In this document: positions 33,653 to 41,727 of the stretch, piece by piece | Numbering within the stretch: position 1 is the stretch's first letter | Layout: each line of letters opens with the position of its first letter | Assembly (NCBI RefSeq): GCF_029626155.1 | Contig: NZ_JARUBL010000001.1 | Span: 7,818,816 to 7,882,815, forward strand | Reading direction: 5' to 3' | Origin: Solwaraspora sp. WMMD1047 | Lineage (GTDB): Bacteria > Actinomycetota > Actinomycetes > Mycobacteriales > Micromonosporaceae | Length of the DNA: 64,000 nucleotides | The notes under the pieces: generated by a model | Told to the model about the DNA's origin: nothing | Database searches by the model: none | Seen by the model: only the letters and a program-made list of their open reading frames with translations | Translations under genes and position numbers: made by a program

Positions 33653-34423
33653 CTAACCGTCCACGCGGAACGTGAGGGTGGTCGTACCGAGCTGGATCAT
33701 GTCACCGGGGTTGAGCGCCACCGCCGAGACCCGCTGGCCGTTGACCATCGTCCCGTTCGTCGAGCCGAGATCGGTGAGCACGACCTGCGCGCCGTCGAAG
33801 TCGAGCCGGGCGTGTCGCCGCGAGATGCCGACGTCCGGCAGCCGCAGGTTCGCCTGGTCACCCCGGCCGATCACCGTGGAGCCCATCTGCAGCGGGTAGG
33901 TCCGGCCGTCACCGGAGACCAGCCGGACGTTGCGGCCGGCACCGTGCCCCGGCGGCGGACCGTAGCCACCCCCACCCTGCTCGTACGGCGGGTAGCCGCC
34001 GCCCTGACCCGGCGCGTCGTAGTGCGACTGCTGGGCGGGCGCGACATCGCCACCCGTGTAGACCTCCGCGGTGACCCGGAACATCCCGGTGTCCAGGCCG
34101 TCACCCCGCTCGATCTCCACGATCACGTCGCCGTAGACCGTCCAGGCCTGCTCGCCGATGAACTCGGCCTGGGACTGCGCCAACTCCTGGGCCAGCGCGG
34201 CGGCGTACGGCGCCAGCCGGCTGTGGTCGTACGGCGAGAGATCGATCACGTAGCGGTTGGGCACGAGAGTGCGGCCACCGGCCAGGATAGCCTTGTGCGC
34301 CTCTGCCTCCCGCTGCATCGCGTTGAGGATCTCCACGGGGTGGACGACCCCCTTGAACACCTTCGCGAAGGCCCCCTCGACCAGGCCTTCCAGACGCTTC
34401 TCGAAGCGTTGCAGCACGCTCAC
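33653..34423 (-). CDS. fhaA: FhaA: DUF3662 plus FHA domain protein
   Basis: 256 residues from a GTG preceded by GAGGAG; family members begin at this SVLQRFEKRLEGLVEGAFAK sequence, while the longer frame lacks support. Residues 1-125 form the DUF3662 domain (HPVEILNAMQREAEAHK, VPNRYVIDLSPYDHSRL), then a Gly/Pro/Tyr-rich linker, and an FHA domain (VIGRGDQANLRLPDVGISRRHARL, LTDLGSTNGTMVNG). In M. tuberculosis FhaA binds phosphorylated MviN and Pkn substrates to restrain peptidoglycan synthesis. First gene of the seven-gene operon; its promoter lies in 34424-34637, where no single hexamer pair stands out. Confidence 0.96.
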   Translation of the reverse strand: MSVLQRFEKRLEGLVEGAFAKVFKGVVHPVEILNAMQREAEAHKAILAGGRTLVPNRYVIDLSPYDHSRLAPYAAALAQELAQSQAEFIGEQAWTVYGDVIVEIERGDGLDTGMFRVTAEVYTGGDVAPAQQSHYDAPGQGGGYPPYEQGGGGYGPPPGHGAGRNVRLVSGDGRTYPLQMGSTVIGRGDQANLRLPDVGISRRHARLDFDGAQVVLTDLGSTNGTMVNGQRVSAVALNPGDMIQLGTTTLTFRVDG

Positions 34424-34637
34424 CGGCTCCTCCTCGGGTCCCGAGGACATGATGGTATCCGGCCGTCGCACCTGCGGCTCGCATGCCGCTCGGCCGTGGG
34501 TTGCCGGCCTGTCCTTGGCGGCCGGAGTTCTCGTGCTAATGTTCCATCCGCCGCGAGCGGGAACGCCCGCGGTCGTACGGACTACAGTAGTATGTCCCGG
34601 CACCTGCCGAAGGGCGGGGCCACGGGCGGTCCGGCAC

Positions 34638-34723
34638 GGGGAAGTGGCGGAATGGCAGACGCGCACGGTTCAGGTCCGTGTGCCCGAAAGGGCGTGGGGG
34701 TTCAACTCCCCCCTTCCCCACCA
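34638..34723 (+). tRNA. tRNA-Leu (anticodon CAG)
   Basis: 86-nt class II tRNA with encoded CCA. Acceptor GGGGAAG/CTTCCCC, D-arm GTGGCGGAATGGCAGAC, anticodon stem CACGG/CCGTG around TTCAGGT (anticodon CAG), a long variable arm GCCCGAAAGGGC, and T-arm GGGGGTTCAACTCCCCC. Same position relative to fhaA as the tRNA-Leu in other actinobacteria. Confidence 0.96.
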
Positions 34724-34725
34724 CA

Positions 34726-34765
34726 CGAGGGGCCTCGCGGCGACGCGGGGCCCCTCGACATTTTT
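34726..34765 (+). terminator. Rho-independent terminator of tRNA-Leu
   Basis: Stem CGAGGGGCC (34726-34734) / GGCCCCTCG (34749-34757) followed by ACA and a T5 run at 34761-34765, starting 2 bases after the tRNA CCA. Confidence 0.88.
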
Positions 34766-34863
34766 CCCGGTGTGGCCGCCCAGCCATCGCCGCATATCAG
34801 GACGTGTCCGGCGCCACGTTATGCTCCGATGGTTTCTTCGTACCCCGACCAGTGGAGTGGCGT

Positions 34864-35937
34864 GTGAGTGTCGCGTTGGTGACCGGATCCGGCGGCCTGA
34901 TCGGCTCGGAGGCGGTCCGGCACTTCGCCGGCCTCGGCCTGGACGTGGTCGGGATCGACAACGACATGCGCAGCCGGTTCTTCGGCGAGGAGGCGTCGAC
35001 CGCCTGGAACGTCCTGCGGCTGACCAGCGATCTCGGGCCGGCGTACACGCATCACAGCGTCGACATCCGGGACCGCGACGCGCTGGCGGAGATCTTCCGG
35101 CGGTACGGCCGCGAGATCGCCGTGGTGATCCACACCGCCGCCCAGCCGTCCCACGACTGGGCCGTGCGCGACCCGTTCACCGACTTCGACGTCAACGCCG
35201 TCGGCACCCTGAACGTCCTCCAGAACGTGCGCGACCACTGCCCCGAGGCGCCCTTCATCCACTGCTCGACGAACAAGGTGTACGGCGACCGGCCGAACAG
35301 CCTGCCGCTGGTCGAGCGGGACACCCGCTGGGAGATCGAGCCGGACCACCCGTACGCCGACGGCATCACCGAGGACATGTCGATCGACGCCTGCCTGCAC
35401 TCGGTCTTCGGCGCCTCGAAGGTGGCCGCCGACGTGATGGTGCAGGAGTACGGCCGCTACTTCGGGATGCGGACCGCCTGCTTCCGGGGCGGCACCCTGA
35501 CCGGGCCGGCGCACTCGGCCACCGAACTGCACGGCTTCCTGGCGTACCTGATGCGCTGCAACATGGAGCGGCGCACCTACAAGATCTTCGGCTACAAAGG
35601 GAAGATGGTCCGCGACGCGATTCACAGTCACGATGTGGTCTCGGCGTTCGAGGCGTTCTTCCGGGCGCCCCGGTCGGCGGCGGTCTACAACCTGGGCGGC
35701 GGGCGGCACTCCAACTGCTCCCACCTGGAGGCGTTCGCCCTGGCGGAGAAGATCTCCGGCCAGGAGATGCAGACCGAATACCACGAGGCGAACCGGGTCG
35801 GCGACCACCAGTGGTGGATCGGGTCGAACGCCGCCTTCCAGCGGGACTACCCGAACTGGCGGCAGGCGTACGACGTGCCGCTGATCCTGCAGGAGATCTA
35901 CGAGGCGAACGCGGACAGGTGGGTACCGAAAGCATGA
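34864..35937 (+). CDS. NAD-dependent sugar-nucleotide epimerase/dehydratase
   Basis: 357 residues, GTG with GGAG upstream; the longer frame begins inside the tRNA. Extended [20 protein letters not shown] (Rossmann GxxGxxG), [28 protein letters not shown], and a relaxed catalytic region with [18 protein letters not shown]. The motifs are closest to CDP-paratose/CDP-tyvelose 2-epimerase-type enzymes. Overlaps the glycosyltransferase start (ATGA), suggesting both make or use the same activated sugar for a surface glycan. Confidence 0.88.
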   Translation: MSVALVTGSGGLIGSEAVRHFAGLGLDVVGIDNDMRSRFFGEEASTAWNVLRLTSDLGPAYTHHSVDIRDRDALAEIFRRYGREIAVVIHTAAQPSHDWAVRDPFTDFDVNAVGTLNVLQNVRDHCPEAPFIHCSTNKVYGDRPNSLPLVERDTRWEIEPDHPYADGITEDMSIDACLHSVFGASKVAADVMVQEYGRYFGMRTACFRGGTLTGPAHSATELHGFLAYLMRCNMERRTYKIFGYKGKMVRDAIHSHDVVSAFEAFFRAPRSAAVYNLGGGRHSNCSHLEAFALAEKISGQEMQTEYHEANRVGDHQWWIGSNAAFQRDYPNWRQAYDVPLILQEIYEANADRWVPKA

Positions 35938-36740
35938 TCGCCCGGGGCAAGCGCAACGTGCTCGGCGTCCTGGTGGACGCGGTCGACTACGAGGCAGCGG
36001 TCGACCAGGTGGTGACGGCCGCGGTGGACCGCCGCCCGTTCGCGCTCACCGCACTGGCCGTGCACGGGGTGATGACCGGGGTGACCGACCCGCCGCACAA
36101 CGCCCGGTTGAACTCCTTCGACCTGGTCACCCCGGACGGGCAGCCGGTCCGCTGGGCGCTGAACCTGCTGCACTCGGCCGGGCTCGCCGAGCGGGTCTAC
36201 GGGCCGACCCTCACGCTGCGCGTCCTGGAACGCTGCGCGGAGCTCGGCCTGCCGGTCTACCTGTACGGCTCGACCGAGCCGACCCTGGCCCGGCTGGTCC
36301 CGGCGTTGGAGCGGATGTTCCCGGCGCTGAAGCTGGCCGGCGTCGAGCCGTCGAAGTTCCGGTCGGCGCAGCCGGGCGAGGCGGCCGAGATCGCCGACCG
36401 GATCCGGGCGTCGGGTGCCCGGCTGGTCCTGGTCGGGCTCGGCTGCCCCCGCCAGGAGATCTTCGCGTACGCGATGCGCCCGCTGCTGGACATGCCGCTG
36501 ATGGCGGTGGGGGCCGCGTTCGACTACCACGCCGGGTTGCTGCGCACCCCCCCGCCGTGGATGCAGCGGGTCGGCCTGGAGTGGCTCTGGCGTCTCGGCC
36601 TGGAGCCCAAGCGCCTCTGGCGCCGCTACGTCCTCCTGAACCCCGCCTACCTGACCCGCCTGACCGCCCAACACCTACGCCTCTGGAAAGCCACCCCCCC
36701 ACCCCCCACCACCGACCCCCTCCCCACCTTCCCCGTCTAG
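35934..36740 (+). CDS. WecG/TagA/CpsF family (GT26) glycosyltransferase
   Basis: 268 residues, ATG overlapping the epimerase stop. GT26 signatures: [102 protein letters not shown] and a C-terminal [19 protein letters not shown]26 enzymes transfer N-acetylmannosamine(uronate) or related sugars to lipid-linked GlcNAc. The C-terminus is Pro/Thr-rich. Substrate here is inferred only. Confidence 0.92.
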   Translation: MIARGKRNVLGVLVDAVDYEAAVDQVVTAAVDRRPFALTALAVHGVMTGVTDPPHNARLNSFDLVTPDGQPVRWALNLLHSAGLAERVYGPTLTLRVLERCAELGLPVYLYGSTEPTLARLVPALERMFPALKLAGVEPSKFRSAQPGEAAEIADRIRASGARLVLVGLGCPRQEIFAYAMRPLLDMPLMAVGAAFDYHAGLLRTPPPWMQRVGLEWLWRLGLEPKRLWRRYVLLNPAYLTRLTAQHLRLWKATPPPPTTDPLPTFPV

Positions 36741-36748
36741 CCAGCTCA

Positions 36749-36810
36749 TGATCCACAGGACATTCGGCACGCCAGCCGACTGATGAACGTGCTCGATGTC
36801 CTGTCGATCA
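36749..36810. repeat. Palindromic element, left copy
   Basis: Arms TGATCCACAGGACAT (36749-36763) and ATGTCCTGTCGATCA (36796-36810), 14 of 15 pairing, with additional GCACG/CGTGC pairing inside. The left arm continues TCGGCACGCC. A related element with the same AGGACAT-YCGGCACGCC core lies at 37897-37994 on the other side of the AbiEi/DUF559-like gene. Confidence 0.8.
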
Positions 36811-36858
36811 CGGAAGTCACTGGCGGCGGGCGTAGCAGGTGATGGGCCAGGGCGAGGG

Positions 36859-36886
36859 TTGTCCACAGGGCGGCGAGTTATCCACA
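36859..36886 (+). promoter_or_regulatory. Pair of DnaA-box-like sequences
   Basis: TTGTCCACA (36859-36867) and TTATCCACA (36878-36886), both followed by G, in the same orientation at a 19-bp interval and about 50 bases before the start of the AbiEi/DUF559-like gene. The second is a perfect consensus DnaA box and the first is a common actinobacterial variant. They could place the gene under replication-linked control; binding is untested. Confidence 0.55.
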
Positions 36887-36937
36887 GGTCGACGGGAAGG
36901 GTGATCCGGTTCGTGGGGATCGGGCAGCCTCGGTGCC

Positions 36938-37834
36938 GTGAATCCGGTACTTGCCGAGGCGATCGCGGCCGGTGGTGGACTCGTCCGGCCGGGTGAGGTG
37001 CCGCGCGGGATGCTCGGACGGGCGGTGCGTGCCGGAGAGGTTCGCCGACTGCTGCCCGGGGTGTATGCCGACGCGCGGCCTGCGAACCCGGCACCCGAGC
37101 TGCTGCACCGTGCGGCCCTGGCCTGGGCGGGTGGGCGGGCGGCCCTCAGCCACCTCACGGCCATGGACGTCTGGGGCGTGCGCGGCCAGGTCGCTGGCGA
37201 GCCGGTGCACCTGACCGTGCCCGCTGGCGCGAAGCCACGTGTTCCCGCCGGGTTCGCCGTTCATCAGCGGCTCGGCTTCGTGCCCGAGCCGCCGCAGGCA
37301 CTGCACCGGAGCGGGCTGCCGGTGATCCGGCTGGAACGGAGCCTGGTCGAGTCCTGGCCTGTGCTGGCACCCGCCGATCGGCCCGAACCCGTGATCCGGG
37401 CCGTCAACGACCGGCTGACCACGCCCGCGCGTCTCAGCGCCGCCCTCGCCGAGCTGCCCAGGCTGGCCGGCCGCGCCGAGTTGCGCACGCTACTTGACCG
37501 GCTGGCCGCCGGCTGCCGCAGCATGCTGGAGATCTGGGGACACGACCACGTCTTCACCGGCGCGGAGATGCCACCCATGCGCCGACAGGTCCGCATCCAG
37601 GTCGGCACCCGACGCTTCTACCTCGACGTGTACGCCGAACGGGAGCGGGTCGACTTCGAGTTGGACGGTGCCACCAGCCACGGCGACCCCCGTCAGCGCG
37701 AGATCGACCTACGCCGCGACGCCCTGCTGGCGACCCTGGGCATCCTGGTGGTCCGCTACGCCCACCGCAGACTCATCCACGAACCGGCCGAGGTACGCCG
37801 CGAAGTCCTGGCCATCCTCGCCAGCCGGCGATGA
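36938..37834 (+). CDS. AbiEi-antitoxin-like winged-helix protein with Vsr/DUF559-type nuclease-like C-terminus
   Basis: 298 residues, GTG start. Residues 1-60 resemble the AbiEi N-terminal winged-helix (VRPGEVPRGMLGRAVRAGEVRRLLPGVYAD); about 60-170 match the AbiEi-like middle (HRAALAWAGGRAALSHLTAMDVWGV); about 200-298 resemble the Vsr/DUF559 endonuclease fold, with YLDVYAERERVDFELDGATSH (Asp-Glu acidic residues) and RRDALLATLGILVVRYAHRRL. Such proteins are abundant and multi-copy in actinobacteria, function unproven; both a nuclease and a type IV antitoxin role have been suggested by name only. It stands alone between two palindromic elements and interrupts a carbohydrate gene cluster. Confidence 0.75.
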   Translation: MNPVLAEAIAAGGGLVRPGEVPRGMLGRAVRAGEVRRLLPGVYADARPANPAPELLHRAALAWAGGRAALSHLTAMDVWGVRGQVAGEPVHLTVPAGAKPRVPAGFAVHQRLGFVPEPPQALHRSGLPVIRLERSLVESWPVLAPADRPEPVIRAVNDRLTTPARLSAALAELPRLAGRAELRTLLDRLAAGCRSMLEIWGHDHVFTGAEMPPMRRQVRIQVGTRRFYLDVYAERERVDFELDGATSHGDPRQREIDLRRDALLATLGILVVRYAHRRLIHEPAEVRREVLAILASRR

Positions 37835-37896
37835 CAGGACCCACCTGCGCGCAGCCGCCAAACCCAACGGAATCGCCCCCGCCGCCCGGATGACCT

Positions 37897-37994
37897 CAAG
37901 ATCGTCAGGACATCCGGCACGCCCGCGCGACGAGCCTGTTGCATTTTGGAGTGTCCGTATTACCAATTGCGTGCTGCATGTCCTGACGATCTTG
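37897..37994. repeat. Palindromic element, right copy
   Basis: Perfect 17-bp arms CAAGATCGTCAGGACAT (37897-37913) and ATGTCCTGACGATCTTG (37978-37994) around a 64-base centre; the inner flanks GGCACGCC and GCGTGC extend the pairing imperfectly. The centre is AT-richer than its surroundings (TTGCATTTTGGAG, CGTATTACCAATTGC). Related in arm sequence to 36749-36810. Confidence 0.85.
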
Positions 37995-38062
37995 ATGATC
38001 CCGAGGCCGCTCCCATCGTGGTGGGGGTTTCGGCGGGGGAAGCGCTTTCCTATGCTGAGGGG

Positions 38063-39457
38063 ATGATGCGGATCGACGATGAGGTGACGGCGGCGGGGCT
38101 GGGGCCGAAGATTGAGCGGCTGTGGGGGGTGTCGGGGCAGAAGATCGAGTCGATCGAGAAGAGTTGCCCGCCGGGCTCGGCGTCGCCGGTCTTCACCGTC
38201 GATGGGCAGTACACGGCCCGGGGCTGGACCGAGTGGACCCAGGGCTTCCAGTACGGCTCCGGGCTGCTGCAGTTCGACGCCACCGGCGACCGCCGCTTCC
38301 TGGACACCGCCCGCGAGCTGACCGTCTCCGTGATGGCCAGCCACGTCAGCCACATCGGCGTACACGATCATGGTTTCAACAATGTGAGCACCTACGGGAA
38401 CCTGTGGCGGCTGATGGCCGAGGGGCGACTGCCCCGGGACCGCGCCGAGCGGGACTTCTACGAACTCGCGCTCAAGCTGACCGGCGCGGTGCAGGCGGCC
38501 CGGTGGAGCGAGACCGCCGACGGCACCGGCTTCATCTACTCGTTCAACGGGCCGCAGTCCCTCTTCGTCGACACCATCCGCTCCTGCCGGGCGCTGGCCG
38601 TCTCACACCTGCTCGGCCACGTGCTGATGGGCGAACGGGACCAGCGGATCTCGCTGCTCGGCCGGCTGATCGAGCACGCCCGCAACACCGCCCGGTGGAA
38701 CATCTTCTACGGCGAGGGCCGGGACAGCTACGACGTGCGGGGCCGGACCGCCCACGAATCGATATTCAACATGAACGACGGCAGCTACCGGTGCCCGAGC
38801 ACCCAGCAGGGCTACTCCCCGTTCAGCACCTGGACCCGCGGTCTGGCCTGGGCGATGCTCGGCTTCCCGGAGCAGCTCGAATTTCTCCAGATCCTCCCCG
38901 ACGAGGACCTCGAACCGTACGGCGGGCGGGCCGAGGTGACCGCGATGATGCTGGCCGCGGCCACCGCCACCTGCGACTTCTACCTCGACCACAGCCCGGT
39001 CGACGGGATCCCCTACTGGGACACCGGCGCCCCCGGCCTGGTCCACCTCGGCGACTACCTGGACCGGCCGGCCGACCCGTACAACGGGTACGAGCCGGTC
39101 GACTCGTCGGCCGCGGCCATCGGCGCGCAGGGGCTGCTCCGGCTGGGCCGCTACCTGACCGGCAACGGGCAGCCCGAGGCGGGCCGGCGCTACTGGCAGG
39201 CCGGCCTGACCGTCGCCGACACCCTCTTCGACGAGCCGTACCTGAGCGTCGACGACCGGCACCAGGGCCTGATCCTGCACTCGGTCTACCACCGTCCCAA
39301 CGGCTGGGACCACGTCCCGCCCGGCCAGTCGGTGCCGAACGGCGAATCCAGCATGTGGGGCGACTACCACGCCCGGGAGTTGGCGCTCTACCTGCAGCGG
39401 GCGGCCTGCGACCAGCCGTACTACGCCTTCTTCGGACCGGTGGGGGCGACCCGGTGA
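38063..39457 (+). CDS. GH88-like (unsaturated glucuronyl hydrolase-type) glycoside hydrolase
   Basis: 464 residues. The (alpha/alpha)6-barrel pattern of family 88/105 is suggested by [51 protein letters not shown] and [12 protein letters not shown], plus [16 protein letters not shown] near the C-terminus. No signal peptide, so it probably cleaves unsaturated uronyl oligosaccharides in the cytosol. The ATG at 38063 (GAGGGG just upstream) is chosen because the longer frame begins inside the palindromic repeat. Overlaps the SDR start (GTGA). Specific substrate unknown. Confidence 0.75.
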   Translation: MMRIDDEVTAAGLGPKIERLWGVSGQKIESIEKSCPPGSASPVFTVDGQYTARGWTEWTQGFQYGSGLLQFDATGDRRFLDTARELTVSVMASHVSHIGVHDHGFNNVSTYGNLWRLMAEGRLPRDRAERDFYELALKLTGAVQAARWSETADGTGFIYSFNGPQSLFVDTIRSCRALAVSHLLGHVLMGERDQRISLLGRLIEHARNTARWNIFYGEGRDSYDVRGRTAHESIFNMNDGSYRCPSTQQGYSPFSTWTRGLAWAMLGFPEQLEFLQILPDEDLEPYGGRAEVTAMMLAAATATCDFYLDHSPVDGIPYWDTGAPGLVHLGDYLDRPADPYNGYEPVDSSAAAIGAQGLLRLGRYLTGNGQPEAGRRYWQAGLTVADTLFDEPYLSVDDRHQGLILHSVYHRPNGWDHVPPGQSVPNGESSMWGDYHARELALYLQRAACDQPYYAFFGPVGATR

Positions 39458-40245
39458 CGGGCCGGGGCAGCGGTCGGCCGGCCGCCCTGGTGACCGGCGG
39501 CTCCCGGGGCATCGGCCGGGGGATCGTGCTGGCGCTGGCCGGCGCCGGCTACGACATCGTGGTCAACTACGCCCGGGACGCCGACGCCGCCCGCGAGGTC
39601 GGCAAGGAGGTGGCCGCCCTCGGCGGTCGGGCGGTCGCCGTACAGGCCGACGTCTCGAAGTCGGCGGACCGGCGCCGGCTGATCGACGAGACGGTCACCG
39701 CCCTCGGCCGGCTCGACCTGTTCGTCAGCAACGCCGGGGTGGCGCCGCTGGTCCGGGCCGATCTGCTCGAATCCCAGGAGGAGTCGTTCGACCGGCTCGT
39801 CGAGATCAACCTCAAGGGGCCGTACTTCCTCACCCAGCTCGCCGCGAAGACGATGATCGAACAGCTCGCCGCCGGGGTGATCAGCCGGCCGAAGATCGTC
39901 ATCGTCTCGTCGATAAGCGCGTACACGGCGAGTGTCAACCGGGGCGACTACTGCGTCACCAAGGCCGGGCTGGCGATGGTGGCCCAGCTCTACGCCACCC
40001 GGCTGGCCGAGCACGGGATCAACGTGTACGAGATCCGGCCGGGCATCGTCGAGACCGACATGACCGGCCCGGTCAAGGCCAAGTACGACGACCTGATCTT
40101 CGAGCAGGGACTGACCCCGATCCGGCGGTGGGGGCAACCGGCGGACGTCGGCCGGGCGGTGGTGGCGATCGCCGGCGACCTGCTGCCGTTCAGCACCGGC
40201 CAGGTGATCGACGTGGACGGCGGCTTCCACCTGCGTACCCTCTGA
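39454..40245 (+). CDS. Short-chain dehydrogenase/reductase
   Basis: 263 residues, GTG overlapping the hydrolase stop. Classical [22 protein letters not shown] (TGxxxGxG), [22 protein letters not shown] (NAG), Ser in [10 protein letters not shown], Tyr-x3-Lys in YCVTKAG, and C-terminal [18 protein letters not shown](P)-dependent oxidoreductase of the FabG/GolD group; together with the GH88-like enzyme it probably processes a released 4-deoxy or keto sugar, which is inference from adjacency. Confidence 0.92.
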   Translation: MTGRGSGRPAALVTGGSRGIGRGIVLALAGAGYDIVVNYARDADAAREVGKEVAALGGRAVAVQADVSKSADRRRLIDETVTALGRLDLFVSNAGVAPLVRADLLESQEESFDRLVEINLKGPYFLTQLAAKTMIEQLAAGVISRPKIVIVSSISAYTASVNRGDYCVTKAGLAMVAQLYATRLAEHGINVYEIRPGIVETDMTGPVKAKYDDLIFEQGLTPIRRWGQPADVGRAVVAIAGDLLPFSTGQVIDVDGGFHLRTL

Positions 40246-40264
40246 CCCAGCCGGGACGGGTCAG
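40242..40264. terminator. Short hairpin shared by convergent stops
   Basis: CTGACCC (40242-40248) / GGGTCAG (40258-40264) with a 9-base loop; it contains the stop codons of both the SDR and iniC-like genes. A weak bidirectional terminator candidate. Confidence 0.4.
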
Positions 40265-41727
40265 CCGCGGTGGTACAGCTCGGCCAGGATGCCCTCGCAG
40301 CTGCGGACCACGGTCCGCGCGGCCCGCCGCTGATCCGGACCGAGCTCGGGATCCTCGGCCCGGTCCTGCCAGCGGCGCAGCGCCTCGTTCCCCCTCGCCC
40401 ACAGCTCCGCCGGGTCGGCCTCGTGGTCGACGCCGAGCCGGGCCGCGATCGCGGTGCCGTTCCCGCCGACCAGCGGGCGGGCCTGCTCGGCCAGTTCGCC
40501 GTCGAGTTCCAGCACCCCGTCCTGCAGCGCGGCGAGCAGCCCCAGTTCGGCGAACTCGTGCGCACCGGCGAGGATCCGTTCCACCCCGGCCAGCAGCTCC
40601 CGCGCCCCGGGCCGCGGCCGCGCCCGCAGCAGGTCCTCCAGGGCCGCCAGGGCACCCCGCGCCCGCAGCGCCTCCCGCCGGTCGATCAGGTAGCGGGCCA
40701 TCGCCTCCCGCAGCTCGAGGAGTCCGCTGCGCCGGACCAGCTCGGCCGCCAGGCTGGCCCGGGTGTCGCTGCCGGAGCGGATCAGGGTGGTCGCCAGCCG
40801 GACGCCGAAGATGCCCAGCCGGTCCAGCAGGGCCCGACGGGCCTCGACCGGCAACGGGGCTCCGGTCGCACCGAGAAACCGGTCCGTGGAGAGCAGCAGG
40901 TCGTCCAGCTCGGCGCGGGGCAGCGCCGCCAGCGTGCCGAGCGCCGCGAACTCCGGCTCGCTGAGCAGCCGGCCGGCCAACGCGACCAGACCGCCGAACG
41001 GCACCACGGTCCGGCAGGATGCGCTGACCCGGGGATCGCGGCGCAGCCGGCGGGCCTGCCGCTTCGCGGTCAGCAGCGCGTCGATCCGCCCGCCGCCGGC
41101 CTCGTCCGCGCGGGACAACACCATGATCACGTTCACCGGACCGGACCGGCCGACCAACCCGCGCCGCACCGACTCCAGGAACCGCAGGTCCGCCTCGCCG
41201 CCGTCGCGGGTCAGGTAGAGCAGGGCGTCGGCCTCCCGCAGGATCCGGTCCACCACCCCGCCCCGATCGGACTCCACCTCACCCGGCGGCAGGGCCGGGG
41301 TGTCCAGGAAGGTGGCCTGCCGCAGCGCCCGGGTCGGCCAGCGTACGACGATGTCGTCGATCCGGCCCGGCCGCCAGCCGCCGAGATCGACCTGGATCCC
41401 GCCGGCCGACCGGGTCACCACCAGCTCGCCGGTCACCCCACCGGCCGCGTACGCGGTGGCCCGCGGCTCGGGCCCGTCCTCGTACCAGGTGAGGACCGCG
41501 CCCCCGGCGGGGACCTCGACCGGTGCGACCTCCTCGCCCAGCACCGCGTTGATGAGGGTCGAGCGGCCCGACCGCCAGCCGCCCACCACGGCGATCCGCA
41601 GCGGACCGTCGAACCTGGCGAGCTGGTCGTGCAGCGCGTCGGTGGCGGTCCGGCTGTCCCGGTAGACCTCCAACGCCTCGTGCAGCAGCCGCCACACCGC
41701 ACCGGGCAGATCCGGCCGGCCGGTCAC
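40261..41727 (-). CDS. iniC: Dynamin-like GTPase, IniC-like
   Basis: 488 residues, GTG overlapping the stop of the upstream dynamin gene. GTPase motifs: P-loop GGWRSGRST (about 49-57), DTPALPPGEVESDRGG (G3), SRADEAGGG (G4). The rest is helical (stalk-like) with LAAELVRRSGLLELREAMARYLI and an alpha-helical C-terminus; no membrane helix. Mycobacterial IniC is a smaller, accessory dynamin-like protein co-transcribed with IniA. The name is assigned by order and architecture; sequence identity to the mycobacterial protein was not computed. Confidence 0.8.
   Translation of the reverse strand: MTGRPDLPGAVWRLLHEALEVYRDSRTATDALHDQLARFDGPLRIAVVGGWRSGRSTLINAVLGEEVAPVEVPAGGAVLTWYEDGPEPRATAYAAGGVTGELVVTRSAGGIQVDLGGWRPGRIDDIVVRWPTRALRQATFLDTPALPPGEVESDRGGVVDRILREADALLYLTRDGGEADLRFLESVRRGLVGRSGPVNVIMVLSRADEAGGGRIDALLTAKRQARRLRRDPRVSASCRTVVPFGGLVALAGRLLSEPEFAALGTLAALPRAELDDLLLSTDRFLGATGAPLPVEARRALLDRLGIFGVRLATTLIRSGSDTRASLAAELVRRSGLLELREAMARYLIDRREALRARGALAALEDLLRARPRPGARELLAGVERILAGAHEFAELGLLAALQDGVLELDGELAEQARPLVGGNGTAIAARLGVDHEADPAELWARGNEALRRWQDRAEDPELGPDQRRAARTVVRSCEGILAELYHRG

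Noticed and set aside
25497-34423. Long plus-strand open frames opposite the pkn operon (for example 26412-27599, 28684-30408 and 30243-31826)
   Set aside because: Shadows caused by third-position GC; no start signals or family motifs, while the minus-strand genes match well-known proteins.
36859-36886. A chromosomal replication origin
   Set aside because: Only two DnaA-box-like sequences, no AT-rich unwinding stretch, and no dnaA, dnaN or rpmH in the window.
36749-37994. Insertion sequence with terminal inverted repeats
   Set aside because: Each end is itself a palindrome rather than one arm of a single inverted pair, no target-site duplication is evident and no transposase motif (DDE or HUH) is seen in the enclosed gene.
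37946-38062. Longer start for the GH88-like gene
   Set aside because: The extra codons lie inside the palindromic repeat and show no hydrolase similarity.
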